DNA of 64,000 nucleotides from Methylacidimicrobium tartarophylax. Its GTDB lineage: Bacteria > Verrucomicrobiota > Verrucomicrobiia > Methylacidiphilales > Methylacidiphilaceae. The stretch covers positions 1 to 64,000 of the forward strand of contig NZ_CABFVA020000002.1 of the NCBI RefSeq assembly GCF_902143375.2, written 5' to 3'. Below, one piece after another: positions 37,330-45,663 of this stretch. The translations under genes were made by a program, and so were the position numbers. The notes beneath the pieces are model-generated. The model was given only the letters and a program-made list of their open reading frames with translations, did not search any database and was not told where the DNA came from. Each line of letters starts with the position of its first letter. Positions within the stretch are counted from its first letter, which is position 1.

Positions 37330-38211
37330 ATGAACCTTGAAGCACTCTATGACGAGATTCTTTCCGGCAAGACCGCTTGGGCGACGATCCCGGATCGCGC
37401 TCTCTGGAAAGTCACGGGCGCCGACCGTGTTCGCTATCTCAACGGCCAAGTCACGAACGACGTCGCCGCCCTGGCGCCCGCCTCAGCGATCTATGCCGCG
37501 ATTCTGACGGCCAAGGGTAAGCTGCTTGGGGATCTCTGGATCGGCGCCTCGGAAGACGCGCTCTGGATCGATGGACCGGCATCCGAGAAGGAATCCCTCG
37601 AAACCCGTCTGCGGCGATTCCTCGCCGCCGACGACGTGGAGTTCGAGCGGCCGGTCGGATGGACACTGACCCGAATCTTTTCTGCCTCTGACCTCACGTT
37701 CCCGAGGGAAGCCGTCGCCTTCCGCAGCCCGCGCTTCGGTCTCCGCGGCTGGGATCTCTGGTCTCCCGATACAACAGCCGTCCAACTCGGTCTCCCTGTT
37801 CCGGAAGCTCTCTTGGATTCATTCCGGCTGGAAGCCCGGCTGCCTCAGTGGGGAGCCGAGCTTCAGCCCGGGGATCTGCCTCAGGAAGTGGGGATGGATC
37901 CGCTTGCGATCTCCTACCAAAAAGGCTGCTACGTCGGCCAGGAAGTCGTTTCGCGCCTACACCACATTGGACACGCGAACCGCTCACTCGTCCTTCTGGC
38001 CGCACCGCCGCTTTCGGAGAGGCTCCCGATCGGAGCGCCGCTCTGCCAAGACGGCCAAGAGGCCGGCAAGATCACCAGCGTCGCGTACTCTTTTGCACGC
38101 AAAGCCGAGCTTGCCCTTGGCATCGTCAAGCGCGCCTCCGCTGCCCCCGGCAGCAGGTTTCAGGTCGGCGGCTCCGTCTGGGAAGTGATCGAACCGCTGC
38201 GGGCAGCTTAG
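37330..38211 (+). CDS. ygfZ: folate-binding protein YgfZ (tRNA modification / Fe-S cluster repair)
   Basis: GcvT-related folate-binding protein needed for maintenance of some iron-sulfur enzymes. The 293-residue protein carries the family signature YQKGCYVGQEVVSRLHHIGH with the conserved Cys. Upstream is the NGQVTNDVAAL loop common to GcvT-fold proteins. ATG 37330 is chosen over GTG 37288 because it has a strong GGGAGG ahead of it. It is monocistronic and divergent from tadA. Confidence 0.9.
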   Translation: MNLEALYDEILSGKTAWATIPDRALWKVTGADRVRYLNGQVTNDVAALAPASAIYAAILTAKGKLLGDLWIGASEDALWIDGPASEKESLETRLRRFLAADDVEFERPVGWTLTRIFSASDLTFPREAVAFRSPRFGLRGWDLWSPDTTAVQLGLPVPEALLDSFRLEARLPQWGAELQPGDLPQEVGMDPLAISYQKGCYVGQEVVSRLHHIGHANRSLVLLAAPPLSERLPIGAPLCQDGQEAGKITSVAYSFARKAELALGIVKRASAAPGSRFQVGGSVWEVIEPLRAA

Positions 38212-38302
38212 CCTGCATGTCTCACTCCCCGCCAAAATCGATGCGTTCGATCTCCCGCTCCCTTCCTATTGGCTCCGTGTCCAGTCCGAGCGGGCACCTC
38301 GA

Positions 38303-38716
38303 TCACGCTCCGGAAATCGCGTGCTGATCGGCCTTTTCGGTCTCGACCGGGGTATAGATATACTTGCCGTCGACCCTCTTCTCTAAATGCTCCACCTTCT
38401 TTCCGGTCGTGTAAAACCAGCTATACAAATTATTGGCCTTCACCGCCAGCTTCGCAGAGAGCTCCTTCACAGTGAGTCCCTCGGATCCGGCGGCAGCCAA
38501 CGCTTCCAGAACGGCTGTTTTCAGCTTCCCGGGATATCTTCCGGCCCTGCCGGGGATCCGCCCCCTGGTCATCAGTCCTCCGCGGCCGCGGCCTTCGGCC
38601 GGAAGATATTGGAGCCTCTCGTTGATCTCAGAGACTCTTTCCAAAAGACTCTCCTTTTCCTGCACAAGCCTCGCGATCTCGTTCAGTTGTGCGCTTGTAA
38701 TCTGTGTAAGCTTCAT
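38303..38716 (-). CDS. coiled-coil plus winged-helix-like small protein, unknown
   Basis: A 137-residue protein. The N-terminal 45 residues form an amphipathic coiled coil (MKLTQITSAQLNEIARLVQE onward), then a Gly/Arg-rich linker (AEGRGRGGLMTRGRIPGRAG). The C-terminal half looks like a winged helix: LKTAVLEALAAAGSEGLTVK, then ELSAKLAVKANNLYSWFYTT, then a wing KRVDGKYIYTPVE. Binding to DNA or RNA is inferred from this fold and the basic linker. ATG 38716 is preferred over an upstream ATG at 38752. It lies 38 nt after the TPR gene on the same strand. Confidence 0.6.
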   Translation of the reverse strand: MKLTQITSAQLNEIARLVQEKESLLERVSEINERLQYLPAEGRGRGGLMTRGRIPGRAGRYPGKLKTAVLEALAAAGSEGLTVKELSAKLAVKANNLYSWFYTTGKKVEHLEKRVDGKYIYTPVETEKADQHAISGA

Positions 38717-38754
38717 GCAACTTAGTAAGACTCGCATGGAGAACCGATGCAATA

Positions 38755-39108
38755 CTATTTTTCCCGAGTCTCCTGCTCACTTGTCTGTTGCTTCCAAGAA
38801 TAGAGTCTGGCTTTGAGAGCGGCCTGTTCCGCTTCGGCGATCCGCTGCTGCTTCTGATAAGCGAGCGACATCGTCGTCCAAATCAAGGGTTCCTCCGGCC
38901 GCAAGGCCGCAGCGCGTAGTGCGGCATCAATTGCCTCTGGGTAGTTTCCCGTCTTATAGAGGGCCACGGCCAAAGCCTGCTGCGCATCGAAAGAGGAAGC
39001 GTCTTGATTGGCCGCCTCTCGATAGGCTAGGACCGCTCTTTCCAGATCTCCCACGGCAAGCGCCTCATTCCCCTTTTCCACGAGCTCTCGTGCACGAGGA
39101 TCCGTCAT
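38755..39108 (-). CDS. TPR-repeat protein
   Basis: A 117-residue soluble protein with about three tetratricopeptide repeats: ELVEKGNEALAVGDLERAVL, then DAQQALAVALYKTGNYPEAI, then LIWTTMSLAYQKQQRIAEAE. No signal peptide or other domain. ATG 39108 follows GGAGAAAGA at proper spacing; the frame opens upstream inside the cobA-hemD gene without TPR sequence. The partner protein is unknown; TPR proteins act as scaffolds. Confidence 0.75.
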   Translation of the reverse strand: MTDPRARELVEKGNEALAVGDLERAVLAYREAANQDASSFDAQQALAVALYKTGNYPEAIDAALRAAALRPEEPLIWTTMSLAYQKQQRIAEAEQAALKARLYSWKQQTSEQETREK

Positions 39109-39226
39109 TTTTCTTTCTCCGATGTTTCCGCTCCGTCGATTGCCGTTTGCCGGCTCGATCGTGCTCGCAGCCGGTGAAGCGGCTTTCTTCCGTGCCGCAG
39201 ACTCTGCCCAGTGGTCACACTTGCTC

Positions 39227-40756
39227 CTATTGCTCTTTCCGCGCAAGGCCGAGGAGGCAGGCCACGAGCCCATCGATGGAGTGCTCCGAAGCCTCTGCGG
39301 CAACCACAACGCCGAGCCGCTGCAGGGCCTGAGTCGTGACCGGGCCGATACTCAATGCCTGCGGAGAAGAGGCACCCTTACCGGGACGAAGATCGAGCTT
39401 CTGCCAATTCTCGGCAGCGCTCGAACTCGCAAAGAGAATCCAATGGGCTCCTTCTTCCAAGAATCTGCCTCTCGCCCCAGTGCGATCGCCCATCTCGGGC
39501 TCTGTATCATAGAGCACCCACTCTTCCACATGAGCTCCCAATCGCCGAAACGAGGCCGGCAACTCCTTATTTCCCAGAGCACTTCGGGCCAAGCAGATCC
39601 GCGAACCACACAATTCCTCGGGAGCGAAGGAGTCCGCCAGCGCAGCCGTCGTATAGCTTTCGGGAACCCGATCCACCGCGAGATGAAACCGAGCGACGGC
39701 GGCGGCGGTTGCTTTTCCGACCGCAGCAAAGCGAAGCTTGCCGAGCGCTCGCAGATCTCCCGCCGTCTCGAAGACATGGTGCAGGAAGAGGCCGGCTCCG
39801 ACGGGGCTCGTGAGGATGACCCAGGAAAAGTCGGCAGCCAGACGTCGGATCAGGTCTCTTTGTGAATCGCGGAGAGGACGAGGCACGATCCGTATCGTCG
39901 GAATCTCCAGCACGTCCGCGCCCAGTTCTCGCAGCCTCTTTCCCAGGCAGCTCGATTCGCTTCGGGTGCGCGTCACGACTACGCGCTGCCCGAAAAGAGG
40001 AAGTTCTTCCCGCCAAGAGAGCCGGTTCCGTAGCTTCACGACCTCCCCGACCACGATCACGGAAGGAGAGTGGGCGGAGAACTCTCCGCTTGCCGCTTCG
40101 CGTAGGGTGCATTCCCGCACCTCTTGCCTTCCTGTCGTTCCCCATCGGATGGCCGCAACGGGGCATTCCTCCTGCACTCCTCCTTCGAGCAGCCGTTGAC
40201 AGATTTCTGCGAGCCTTTCTGTCCCCATCAGAATCACCTTTGTGCCCTTGAGGCCCCCCAAAGCCGCCCAATCCACCGAAGCTTCCGGTTTCATGGGATC
40301 CTCATGGCCGGTGGCAATCGTCACTTCGGAGGCAATGCCGCGATGAGTGAGCGGAATCCCGGCATAGGCCGGAGCGCCCAAGGCCGAGCTTACCCCCGGA
40401 ACGACTTCGAAGGGAATGCCTGCGGCGGCCAGCGCCTCCCCCTCTTCTCCTCCGCGCCCAAAGAGGAGGGGATCTCCCCCCTTCAACCGAACCACCCGCG
40501 CTCCTTCCAAGGCGCGGCGAACGAGCAGTGCCTCGATTTCTCTTTGAGAAAAGGCTTGGCGTCCGCTCGATTTCCCGACGAAAACGATTTGCGCCTTGGC
40601 ATTCGCCCATTGCAAAAGCTCGGAGGCACTCAGCGCGTCGTAAAACACATAGTCAGCCACCGCGAGGAGATCGCGCGCACGAAGCGTCAGGAGCCCGGGA
40701 TCGCCTGGGCCGGCACCCACCAGATAGACTTTTCCCTGCAATTTTCCCGCGCTCAT
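39227..40756 (-). CDS. cobA-hemD: fused uroporphyrinogen-III C-methyltransferase / uroporphyrinogen-III synthase
   Basis: A 509-residue fusion. The N-terminal 250 residues are SUMT (CobA): VYLVGAGPGDPGLLTLRARD, VRLKGGDPLLFGRGGEE and PGVSSALGAPAYAGIPLTHR. It methylates uroporphyrinogen III at C2 and C7 to make precorrin-2 for sirohaem or cobalamin. The C-terminal 240 residues match uroporphyrinogen-III synthase (HemD), starting RVVVTRTRSESSCLGKRLRE and including VILTSPVGAGLF. The fusion is common in several phyla. It overlaps hemC by 4 nt (ATGA) and shares its operon. Confidence 0.92.
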   Translation of the reverse strand: MSAGKLQGKVYLVGAGPGDPGLLTLRARDLLAVADYVFYDALSASELLQWANAKAQIVFVGKSSGRQAFSQREIEALLVRRALEGARVVRLKGGDPLLFGRGGEEGEALAAAGIPFEVVPGVSSALGAPAYAGIPLTHRGIASEVTIATGHEDPMKPEASVDWAALGGLKGTKVILMGTERLAEICQRLLEGGVQEECPVAAIRWGTTGRQEVRECTLREAASGEFSAHSPSVIVVGEVVKLRNRLSWREELPLFGQRVVVTRTRSESSCLGKRLRELGADVLEIPTIRIVPRPLRDSQRDLIRRLAADFSWVILTSPVGAGLFLHHVFETAGDLRALGKLRFAAVGKATAAAVARFHLAVDRVPESYTTAALADSFAPEELCGSRICLARSALGNKELPASFRRLGAHVEEWVLYDTEPEMGDRTGARGRFLEEGAHWILFASSSAAENWQKLDLRPGKGASSPQALSIGPVTTQALQRLGVVVAAEASEHSIDGLVACLLGLARKEQ

Positions 40757-41688
40757 TGGATCGCCCCGCCAGAGTCGGGCGGAGATCCCGCCTCGCTCAG
40801 AATCTCCTCCGCAAGCGCCTTCCCGAGAGATTCCGCTTCCTCCGCTCGACCTACTCTTCTTTTTCGATAGTTACGCCTGCGGGCTTCGATCCAAACCACC
40901 CCTTCCAGGACGAGCTCCTGCCTTTGGACGGTCGCCTTCGCCCCCACTGCTGAACGGCAACCGCCCCCCAAGCCCCGGAGAAACGCCCGCTCGGCAGCCA
41001 CCTCCCATCCCACTGCGTCGTCATGGAGCGGACAAAGAAGACGTCCGACCTCCTCGTCCTCGATCCGCGCCTCGATCCCCAGCGCTCCTTGGCCTGGCGC
41101 CGGCAGCATGACCTCGAAGGGGAAATAAGCCAAATGGCAGCCGCTCTCCAAGAGTCCCAGCCTCTTCAAGCCGGCGGCGGCGAGAACCGTTCCGGACCAA
41201 CTCGGGTTCGCTTCGAGCTTGCGCAGGCGGGTGTCCACATTGCCTCGAATTTCGCAAAAGGAGAGATCCGGACGCAGCTCTCGGAACTGTTGGATCCTTC
41301 TCGGACTCCCCACGGCCACCGTCGTTCCGGGAAGAGCGGCCTCCCAGTGCGAAAACCTTCGGCTCACCCATACATCTCTGGCATCCTCGCGCGGGGAAAC
41401 AGCGGCGATTCTCAATCCCTTCGGGAGCTCGGTCGCAAGATCCTTCATGCTATGGACCGCAAGATCGATCTTCCGACAGAGCAAGGCGCTTTCCAGCTCT
41501 TTGGTAAAAATCCCCGTTCCCGGCAGTGATGCTTCCCCTCGTTCCGACCAGCGATCTCCCGCCGTTTCGAGAAAGGAGATCACGAAACTCTGTCCGGTGA
41601 ACAGCCCCTCGAGAGCGCTCTTCACCCATTCCGCTTGCACTCTGGCCAGCCCGCTGCGACGGCTCCCGATGACAAGCGGCCGAGTCAT
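40753..41688 (-). CDS. hemC: hydroxymethylbilane synthase (porphobilinogen deaminase)
   Basis: Condenses four porphobilinogen units into hydroxymethylbilane. The 311-residue protein begins MTRPLVIGSRRSGLARVQAE. It has AVHSMKDLATELP, the arginine-rich substrate site RGNVDTRLRKLE, and the cofactor cysteine in GLGGGCRSAVGAKA. ATG 41688 is chosen; the frame opens at 41793 but that part belongs to the overlapping hemA. The start overlaps the hemA stop by 4 nt and the stop overlaps cobA-hemD by 4 nt, so all three are translationally coupled. Confidence 0.95.
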   Translation of the reverse strand: MTRPLVIGSRRSGLARVQAEWVKSALEGLFTGQSFVISFLETAGDRWSERGEASLPGTGIFTKELESALLCRKIDLAVHSMKDLATELPKGLRIAAVSPREDARDVWVSRRFSHWEAALPGTTVAVGSPRRIQQFRELRPDLSFCEIRGNVDTRLRKLEANPSWSGTVLAAAGLKRLGLLESGCHLAYFPFEVMLPAPGQGALGIEARIEDEEVGRLLCPLHDDAVGWEVAAERAFLRGLGGGCRSAVGAKATVQRQELVLEGVVWIEARRRNYRKRRVGRAEEAESLGKALAEEILSEAGSPPDSGGAIQ

Positions 41689-42752
41689 GCCGTACGAAAG
41701 TCTCCCATGACATTCGGACCGTGCGACCGCTTTTGACGCTGCTCTGCCCACTTCGTGAAGCGTTCGATATAGGGCTCGAGCAGTCGGCGACATCGGGCGA
41801 TTTCGGCGGTTCGATCCTCTCGATTCTGTCGGGCAATCGATTGCAAGTCGTCGATGTTATACAAGTAAAGCCCGTCCAGAGCATTGACGGAGGGGTCGAT
41901 ATCCCGTGGCACAGCCAAATCGATCAGAAAGAGAGGGTCCCCTTTTCTTCTGCTCAGCAGAGGAAGAAGCTTCTCCCGGGTGAGAATGTAATGGGGGGCG
42001 GACGTTGAGCTGATGACGATGTCGACGTCTGCGCTCCGTTCCAGGAACTCCGACCAGAGAATCGCCTCCCCGTGGAGTTCTTTCATGAGTTCGCATGCCC
42101 GACCATAGGTGCGGTTCGCCACGAGAAGGAGGCTCACTCCGCGCCCCTCAAGAGCGCGCAACGTTTTTTCGCTGGTCTCCCCCGCTCCAAGCACCATGAC
42201 CGATCGTCCCGAGAGATCCCCGAAAAGTCGTTCGGCGAGCTCCACGGCGACCGAGCTTACCGAAAGGTTCCCCCGGGTGATGAATGTTCTCGACCGCGCC
42301 GCCTTCGCGGCGGAGAAGGAAGTCTGAAAAAGACGGTTGAGCCAAAGCCCGGTCGTCTGTAGTCGATGCGCGGCTTCGTAGGCCGCCTTCACCTGCCCGA
42401 AAATCTCCGTCTCCCCGATCACCATCGAGCGGAGGCCGGAAACCAGTTCGAACAAGTGTTCGACGCAAGCGCGCCCTTGTCGAAATTCAGAGTAGGTCCC
42501 CCAATCCGCCTGAAAGCCATGGTAGCTCTCCAGGAAGTGGCTCCAACCCGCCCGACATCGCTTCGCATCCAGGGTGATTCCCACATATTCCACTCGGTTA
42601 CAGGTAGAGACGAGGACCGCTTCCTCCAAACCCAGCTCCTGCCGGAGGAGAGGAAGTGCACGGGTCAATTCCTCGGAACGGAACGCGATGCGCTCGCGGA
42701 GCTCCAAAGGGCTTTTTTCAAAATTCAGCCCGCCACCCACGAGAAATTGCAT
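41685..42752 (-). CDS. hemA: glutamyl-tRNA reductase, short form
   Basis: Reduces glutamyl-tRNA to glutamate-1-semialdehyde, the first step of C5 haem synthesis. The catalytic Cys51 is in VLVSTCNRVEY; the NADPH domain shows SVMVLGAGETSEKTLRALEG and SSTSAPHYIL; VPRDIDPSVNALDGLYLYNI is present. The protein has 355 residues, some 60 shorter than E. coli HemA; the C-terminal helical dimerisation domain stops after IERFTKWAEQRQKRS. ATG 42752 is preceded by GGGGAGAT, better than the upstream start at 42815, which would overlap the ccsA stop. Followed by hemC with 4 nt overlap. Confidence 0.94.
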   Translation of the reverse strand: MQFLVGGGLNFEKSPLELRERIAFRSEELTRALPLLRQELGLEEAVLVSTCNRVEYVGITLDAKRCRAGWSHFLESYHGFQADWGTYSEFRQGRACVEHLFELVSGLRSMVIGETEIFGQVKAAYEAAHRLQTTGLWLNRLFQTSFSAAKAARSRTFITRGNLSVSSVAVELAERLFGDLSGRSVMVLGAGETSEKTLRALEGRGVSLLLVANRTYGRACELMKELHGEAILWSEFLERSADVDIVISSTSAPHYILTREKLLPLLSRRKGDPLFLIDLAVPRDIDPSVNALDGLYLYNIDDLQSIARQNREDRTAEIARCRRLLEPYIERFTKWAEQRQKRSHGPNVMGDFRTA

Positions 42753-42781
42753 ATCTCCCCGTCTCTGATTCACCGCTTCCT

Positions 42782-43627
42782 TCACCGTTCGCAGAGCGGC
42801 CCGCTCGCCCCGCATCCCGGCAGATGACTTCCGAAATCATGGGCGCGACTCCAACTATTGATGAGCCAAAACGTCAAGAGGACAAAAAGGAATCCGCATA
42901 CCATGCCTTGGGCGATCCTCCGTGGACTCCAGTGGAGAATCCCGCGTGCGCACACCAGGACAAGATAGAGCAGCCAGACCCCCACTGACCAGAAGAGCTT
43001 TACCCAATCCCAGTTGCCCCGCGCCGAAAGCAGTACTCCGACCAAGAGGCCCGCGGTCAGCAGGACAAAACCGAGATACAGAAGCCTTCTTTGCACGACA
43101 AGCAAGTCTCCCAGAGCGGGAAAGGTGCAAAACCATCCGGCCACTCGCCGGCTCTTCAACGTCCGATCCTCGAAAAGATAGAGAAGAGCCGCCACCGCGC
43201 CGATCCCGAGCGCCCCGTAAGCCAGAAGCAGGGCGGTTCCATGAACTTCCAGGGGCCACCCCAGCTTCGGCAACGGCTTTGCCCGGTCGATCGGGGCGAT
43301 CAAGGCGGCAAAATCCAGAAGAGAAACGACCGGAGCCGTGCAAAATCCGAGCACGGAGAGCCGGTAGGCCGATCCCACCAGCAGATACATCAAGAACAAT
43401 GCCCAGCCCAAGAACGCCACCGTCTCCAACAAATTGGTGATCGGGCAATGACCGATGCTTCTTCCCCGAAGATAGAGAAAGACCGACTGACATCCCCAGG
43501 CAGCCAGAAGGAAGAGGTCGATCAGCCGGCCGCTCTCCTTGGAGCGCGAGCCGCACATATAGGCTCCGCGCAAGGCACCGAGGAAAGCAAAAAGCCCTGC
43601 CAACCCCAGCCAGAGCCGATCTTCCAT
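42782..43627 (-). CDS. cytochrome c assembly (CcsA/HemX-family) membrane protein
   Basis: Integral membrane protein of 281 residues with about eight hydrophobic helices. It belongs to the CcmC/CcsA/HemX group that handles haem for c-type cytochromes or sits beside hemA. Family traits include PITNLLETVAFLGWALFLMY near residues 60-80, a lone WDW in RGNWDWVKLFWSVGVWLLYL and histidines at helix ends. The full tryptophan-rich WWD motif is reduced to NWDW, so HemX-like regulation of HemA is also possible. It lies between yqeY (11 nt) and hemA (29 nt) in the haem operon. Confidence 0.78.
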   Translation of the reverse strand: MEDRLWLGLAGLFAFLGALRGAYMCGSRSKESGRLIDLFLLAAWGCQSVFLYLRGRSIGHCPITNLLETVAFLGWALFLMYLLVGSAYRLSVLGFCTAPVVSLLDFAALIAPIDRAKPLPKLGWPLEVHGTALLLAYGALGIGAVAALLYLFEDRTLKSRRVAGWFCTFPALGDLLVVQRRLLYLGFVLLTAGLLVGVLLSARGNWDWVKLFWSVGVWLLYLVLVCARGILHWSPRRIAQGMVCGFLFVLLTFWLINSWSRAHDFGSHLPGCGASGPLCER

Positions 43628-43638
43628 CCTTTGCCCCC

Positions 43639-44100
43639 TTACGAACCTTGGGCTTTCAAAAGTCGATCGGCTACCTCCCGAATCCGCTTGCCATCGGTCC
43701 GACCCTCGGCCTGCTGCAGGACAGCCTTGATGACCGCGCCCAATTGGGCTTTACCCGTAGCCCCCACATCGAGGATCGTGCGGCGAACCAGCGATTCCAG
43801 TTCTTCCGGAGAGAACGGTTCGGGAAGAAACTCCCGCAGGATCTCGATTTCGGACTCCTCCTGCCGGGCGAGATCCGCTCTCTGCCCCCTCCGATACTGC
43901 TCAATGGAATCCTCTCTCTTCCGAATCTCTTTGGCGATCACAGCGATCACCTCGGAATCAGTCGGCGCTCCGGCCCGCCCCTTTTCCAACTCGGCGTACT
44001 GGATGGCGGACTTGAGCAGTCGCAAGGCGGAGGTCCGAGCCGCATCCCGTTTTCGCATTGACTCCTTGAGCTCCTCATTGATTCTTAATAAGAGCGACAT
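43639..44100 (-). CDS. yqeY: GatB/YqeY domain protein
   Basis: A 153-residue YqeY-family protein. The family is related to the tail domain of amidotransferase GatB and may bind tRNA, but its role is not established. It starts MSLLLRINEELKESMRKRDA and has TSALRLLKSAIQYAELEKG, EFLPEPFSPEELESLV, and the C-terminal GKAQLGAVIKAVLQQAEGRTD, then RKIREVAD-like GKRIREVADRLL. The first gene of the minus-strand haem block and divergent from lptF with 58 nt between. Confidence 0.9.
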   Translation of the reverse strand: MSLLLRINEELKESMRKRDAARTSALRLLKSAIQYAELEKGRAGAPTDSEVIAVIAKEIRKREDSIEQYRRGQRADLARQEESEIEILREFLPEPFSPEELESLVRRTILDVGATGKAQLGAVIKAVLQQAEGRTDGKRIREVADRLLKAQGS

Positions 44101-44158
44101 TCTCAGGAGCGTAGCATCCTCTCCTCCTCCGAGGCAGCCGTAAAATTATCGAAGTCGG

Positions 44159-45277
44159 ATGAAAACGCTCTACCGTCTTCTCTTTCTCGATCTCCTGAAA
44201 ATCAGCCTGACGAGTACAGCCATTCTCACCTTCTTCCTGGTCTTGGCCAACGTATTTCGCGATGTCGCCGACCTCATCATCCATCACGAAGTTCCCCTCT
44301 GGGTGATCGCCAAGCTCGTTCTCTCCCTCGTCCCGTTCGTCTTGACCTTCACACTTCCCTGGGGGCTGCTCATGGCCGTTCTCTTTCTCTTCGGTCGAAT
44401 GTCGCAGGACCACGAGCTGATCGCCCTGAAATCCGCAGGGATCGGGATCGGCCCGCTCCTCGCCCCCGTGATCTGGTTCGCTCTCGCATACAGCCTCTTC
44501 AGCTTTTCCATCAACGCCTATGTCGGACCCAAGAGCCGCCACGCGTTCAAAGAGATCTTCTCGGACGTTCTCTTGCAAAATCCGCTCTCCTTCTTCGAAA
44601 GCGGAAAGTCGATCGACCAGTTCGACGGCTTCCGGCTCTACGCGAGCAGACGCGCCGGCGTCCGCCTTCATGACGTCTACATATGGGAAGTCGATAGCGC
44701 CTTTCGCCCCCTCCGCGCGATCCGGGCCGACGAAGCAGAGATCAACGCCGACATCCCTCACCAGCGGATCATCCTCACGCTGCGGAGCAGCCGTCAGGAG
44801 GAGCGGAACGTGGCCAACCCCGAGGATGTGCAAAGCATCGTCGCCGGCTCGCGCGCCCTGCAAGTCCCCTACGAGATCTCGCTGGGCACTCTCTTCGATC
44901 GCCTGACCGTCCGAAAGAGCATCGGACTTTCGACCCTCGGCGAGATCGGAGAGCAAGTCCTTGGAAATCGAGTTTCCTCCCTTGCGCTCAACCCCACCCC
45001 GCTCTTGACCGAACTACAAAAGCGTCTCGCGATTTCGCTCTCCTGCTTTACCTTTGCCATCGTCGGCGTGCCTCTGGCCATCCAGGTTCACCGGCGGGAA
45101 AGCTCCGTGGGCGTCGCGCTAAGCTTGGTGATCGTGCTGGCCTATTACGCGATCGTGCTCTTGGCGGACGCGCTCAAGGCAAAGACCCCTCTTTTCCCGG
45201 AGCTCATCATCTGGATGCCGAACATCGTCTTCCAGGCCATCGGCTTCCTCTTGATTTGGCGGGTCAACCGGAGGTAA
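44159..45277 (+). CDS. lptF: LptF/LptG-family LPS export permease
   Basis: Inner-membrane permease of the LptB2FG ABC transporter that extracts lipopolysaccharide. The 372-residue protein has three N-terminal helices, the conserved cytoplasmic stretch MSQDHELIALKSAGIGIG that couples to the ATPase, a periplasmic beta-jellyroll of about 170 residues, and three C-terminal helices. Only one permease is present; the second one and lptB are elsewhere. It is monocistronic, divergent from yqeY and convergent with the proline-rich gene. It supports a Gram-negative envelope. LptF and LptG are hard to tell apart by eye. Confidence 0.88.
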   Translation: MKTLYRLLFLDLLKISLTSTAILTFFLVLANVFRDVADLIIHHEVPLWVIAKLVLSLVPFVLTFTLPWGLLMAVLFLFGRMSQDHELIALKSAGIGIGPLLAPVIWFALAYSLFSFSINAYVGPKSRHAFKEIFSDVLLQNPLSFFESGKSIDQFDGFRLYASRRAGVRLHDVYIWEVDSAFRPLRAIRADEAEINADIPHQRIILTLRSSRQEERNVANPEDVQSIVAGSRALQVPYEISLGTLFDRLTVRKSIGLSTLGEIGEQVLGNRVSSLALNPTPLLTELQKRLAISLSCFTFAIVGVPLAIQVHRRESSVGVALSLVIVLAYYAIVLLADALKAKTPLFPELIIWMPNIVFQAIGFLLIWRVNRR

Positions 45278-45313
45278 TCGCTCCCGAGGCAATCGCCTGC
45301 AGCGCTCTCTTTC

Positions 45314-45610
45314 CTACGGAACATAGGGTTCGTCCGGTTGGAACTGGGGCATTTCCGGAAAGTAGGGCTCCGGGAGAAAGGGTGGCTCGGAGGGCCCTTT
45401 GGGTGCTCCCGGCTCCTGCTCCCCCTCATGCGATGTTCCCGGCTGGTGACCGGGCCGCGTCTCCGGCTCCTGACCCGGTTCCGGATCCTCGTCCGATTGG
45501 AGTCGCTGAATGCCCTCCGCAGAGAAGCCGAAGAGCTTGCCGGGACCAATCGAAAGGGCACCCCCGAGCAGGCAGCAGAAGAGAACACCGCGAAGGAGTT
45601 GGATTTTCAT
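45314..45610 (-). CDS. small secreted proline-rich protein, unknown
   Basis: A 98-residue protein with a signal peptide (MKIQLLRGVLFCCLLGGALS) and a mature part that is largely Pro, Glu and Gly, with repeated PEP/EP/PFLPEPYFPEMP units ending FQPDEPYVP. No globular fold is expected. The start ATG 45610 is chosen because it places the signal peptide at the N-terminus. It lies 53 nt after the Xaa-Pro peptidase stop; a proline-rich product beside a prolidase-type enzyme may be coincidence. Could be an envelope or surface protein. Confidence 0.5.
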   Translation of the reverse strand: MKIQLLRGVLFCCLLGGALSIGPGKLFGFSAEGIQRLQSDEDPEPGQEPETRPGHQPGTSHEGEQEPGAPKGPSEPPFLPEPYFPEMPQFQPDEPYVP

Positions 45611-45663
45611 CGGAGAGGAGCTTCCGTCGAACCAGCCAATCCAGCACTCTCCCCTTCCCAGCG

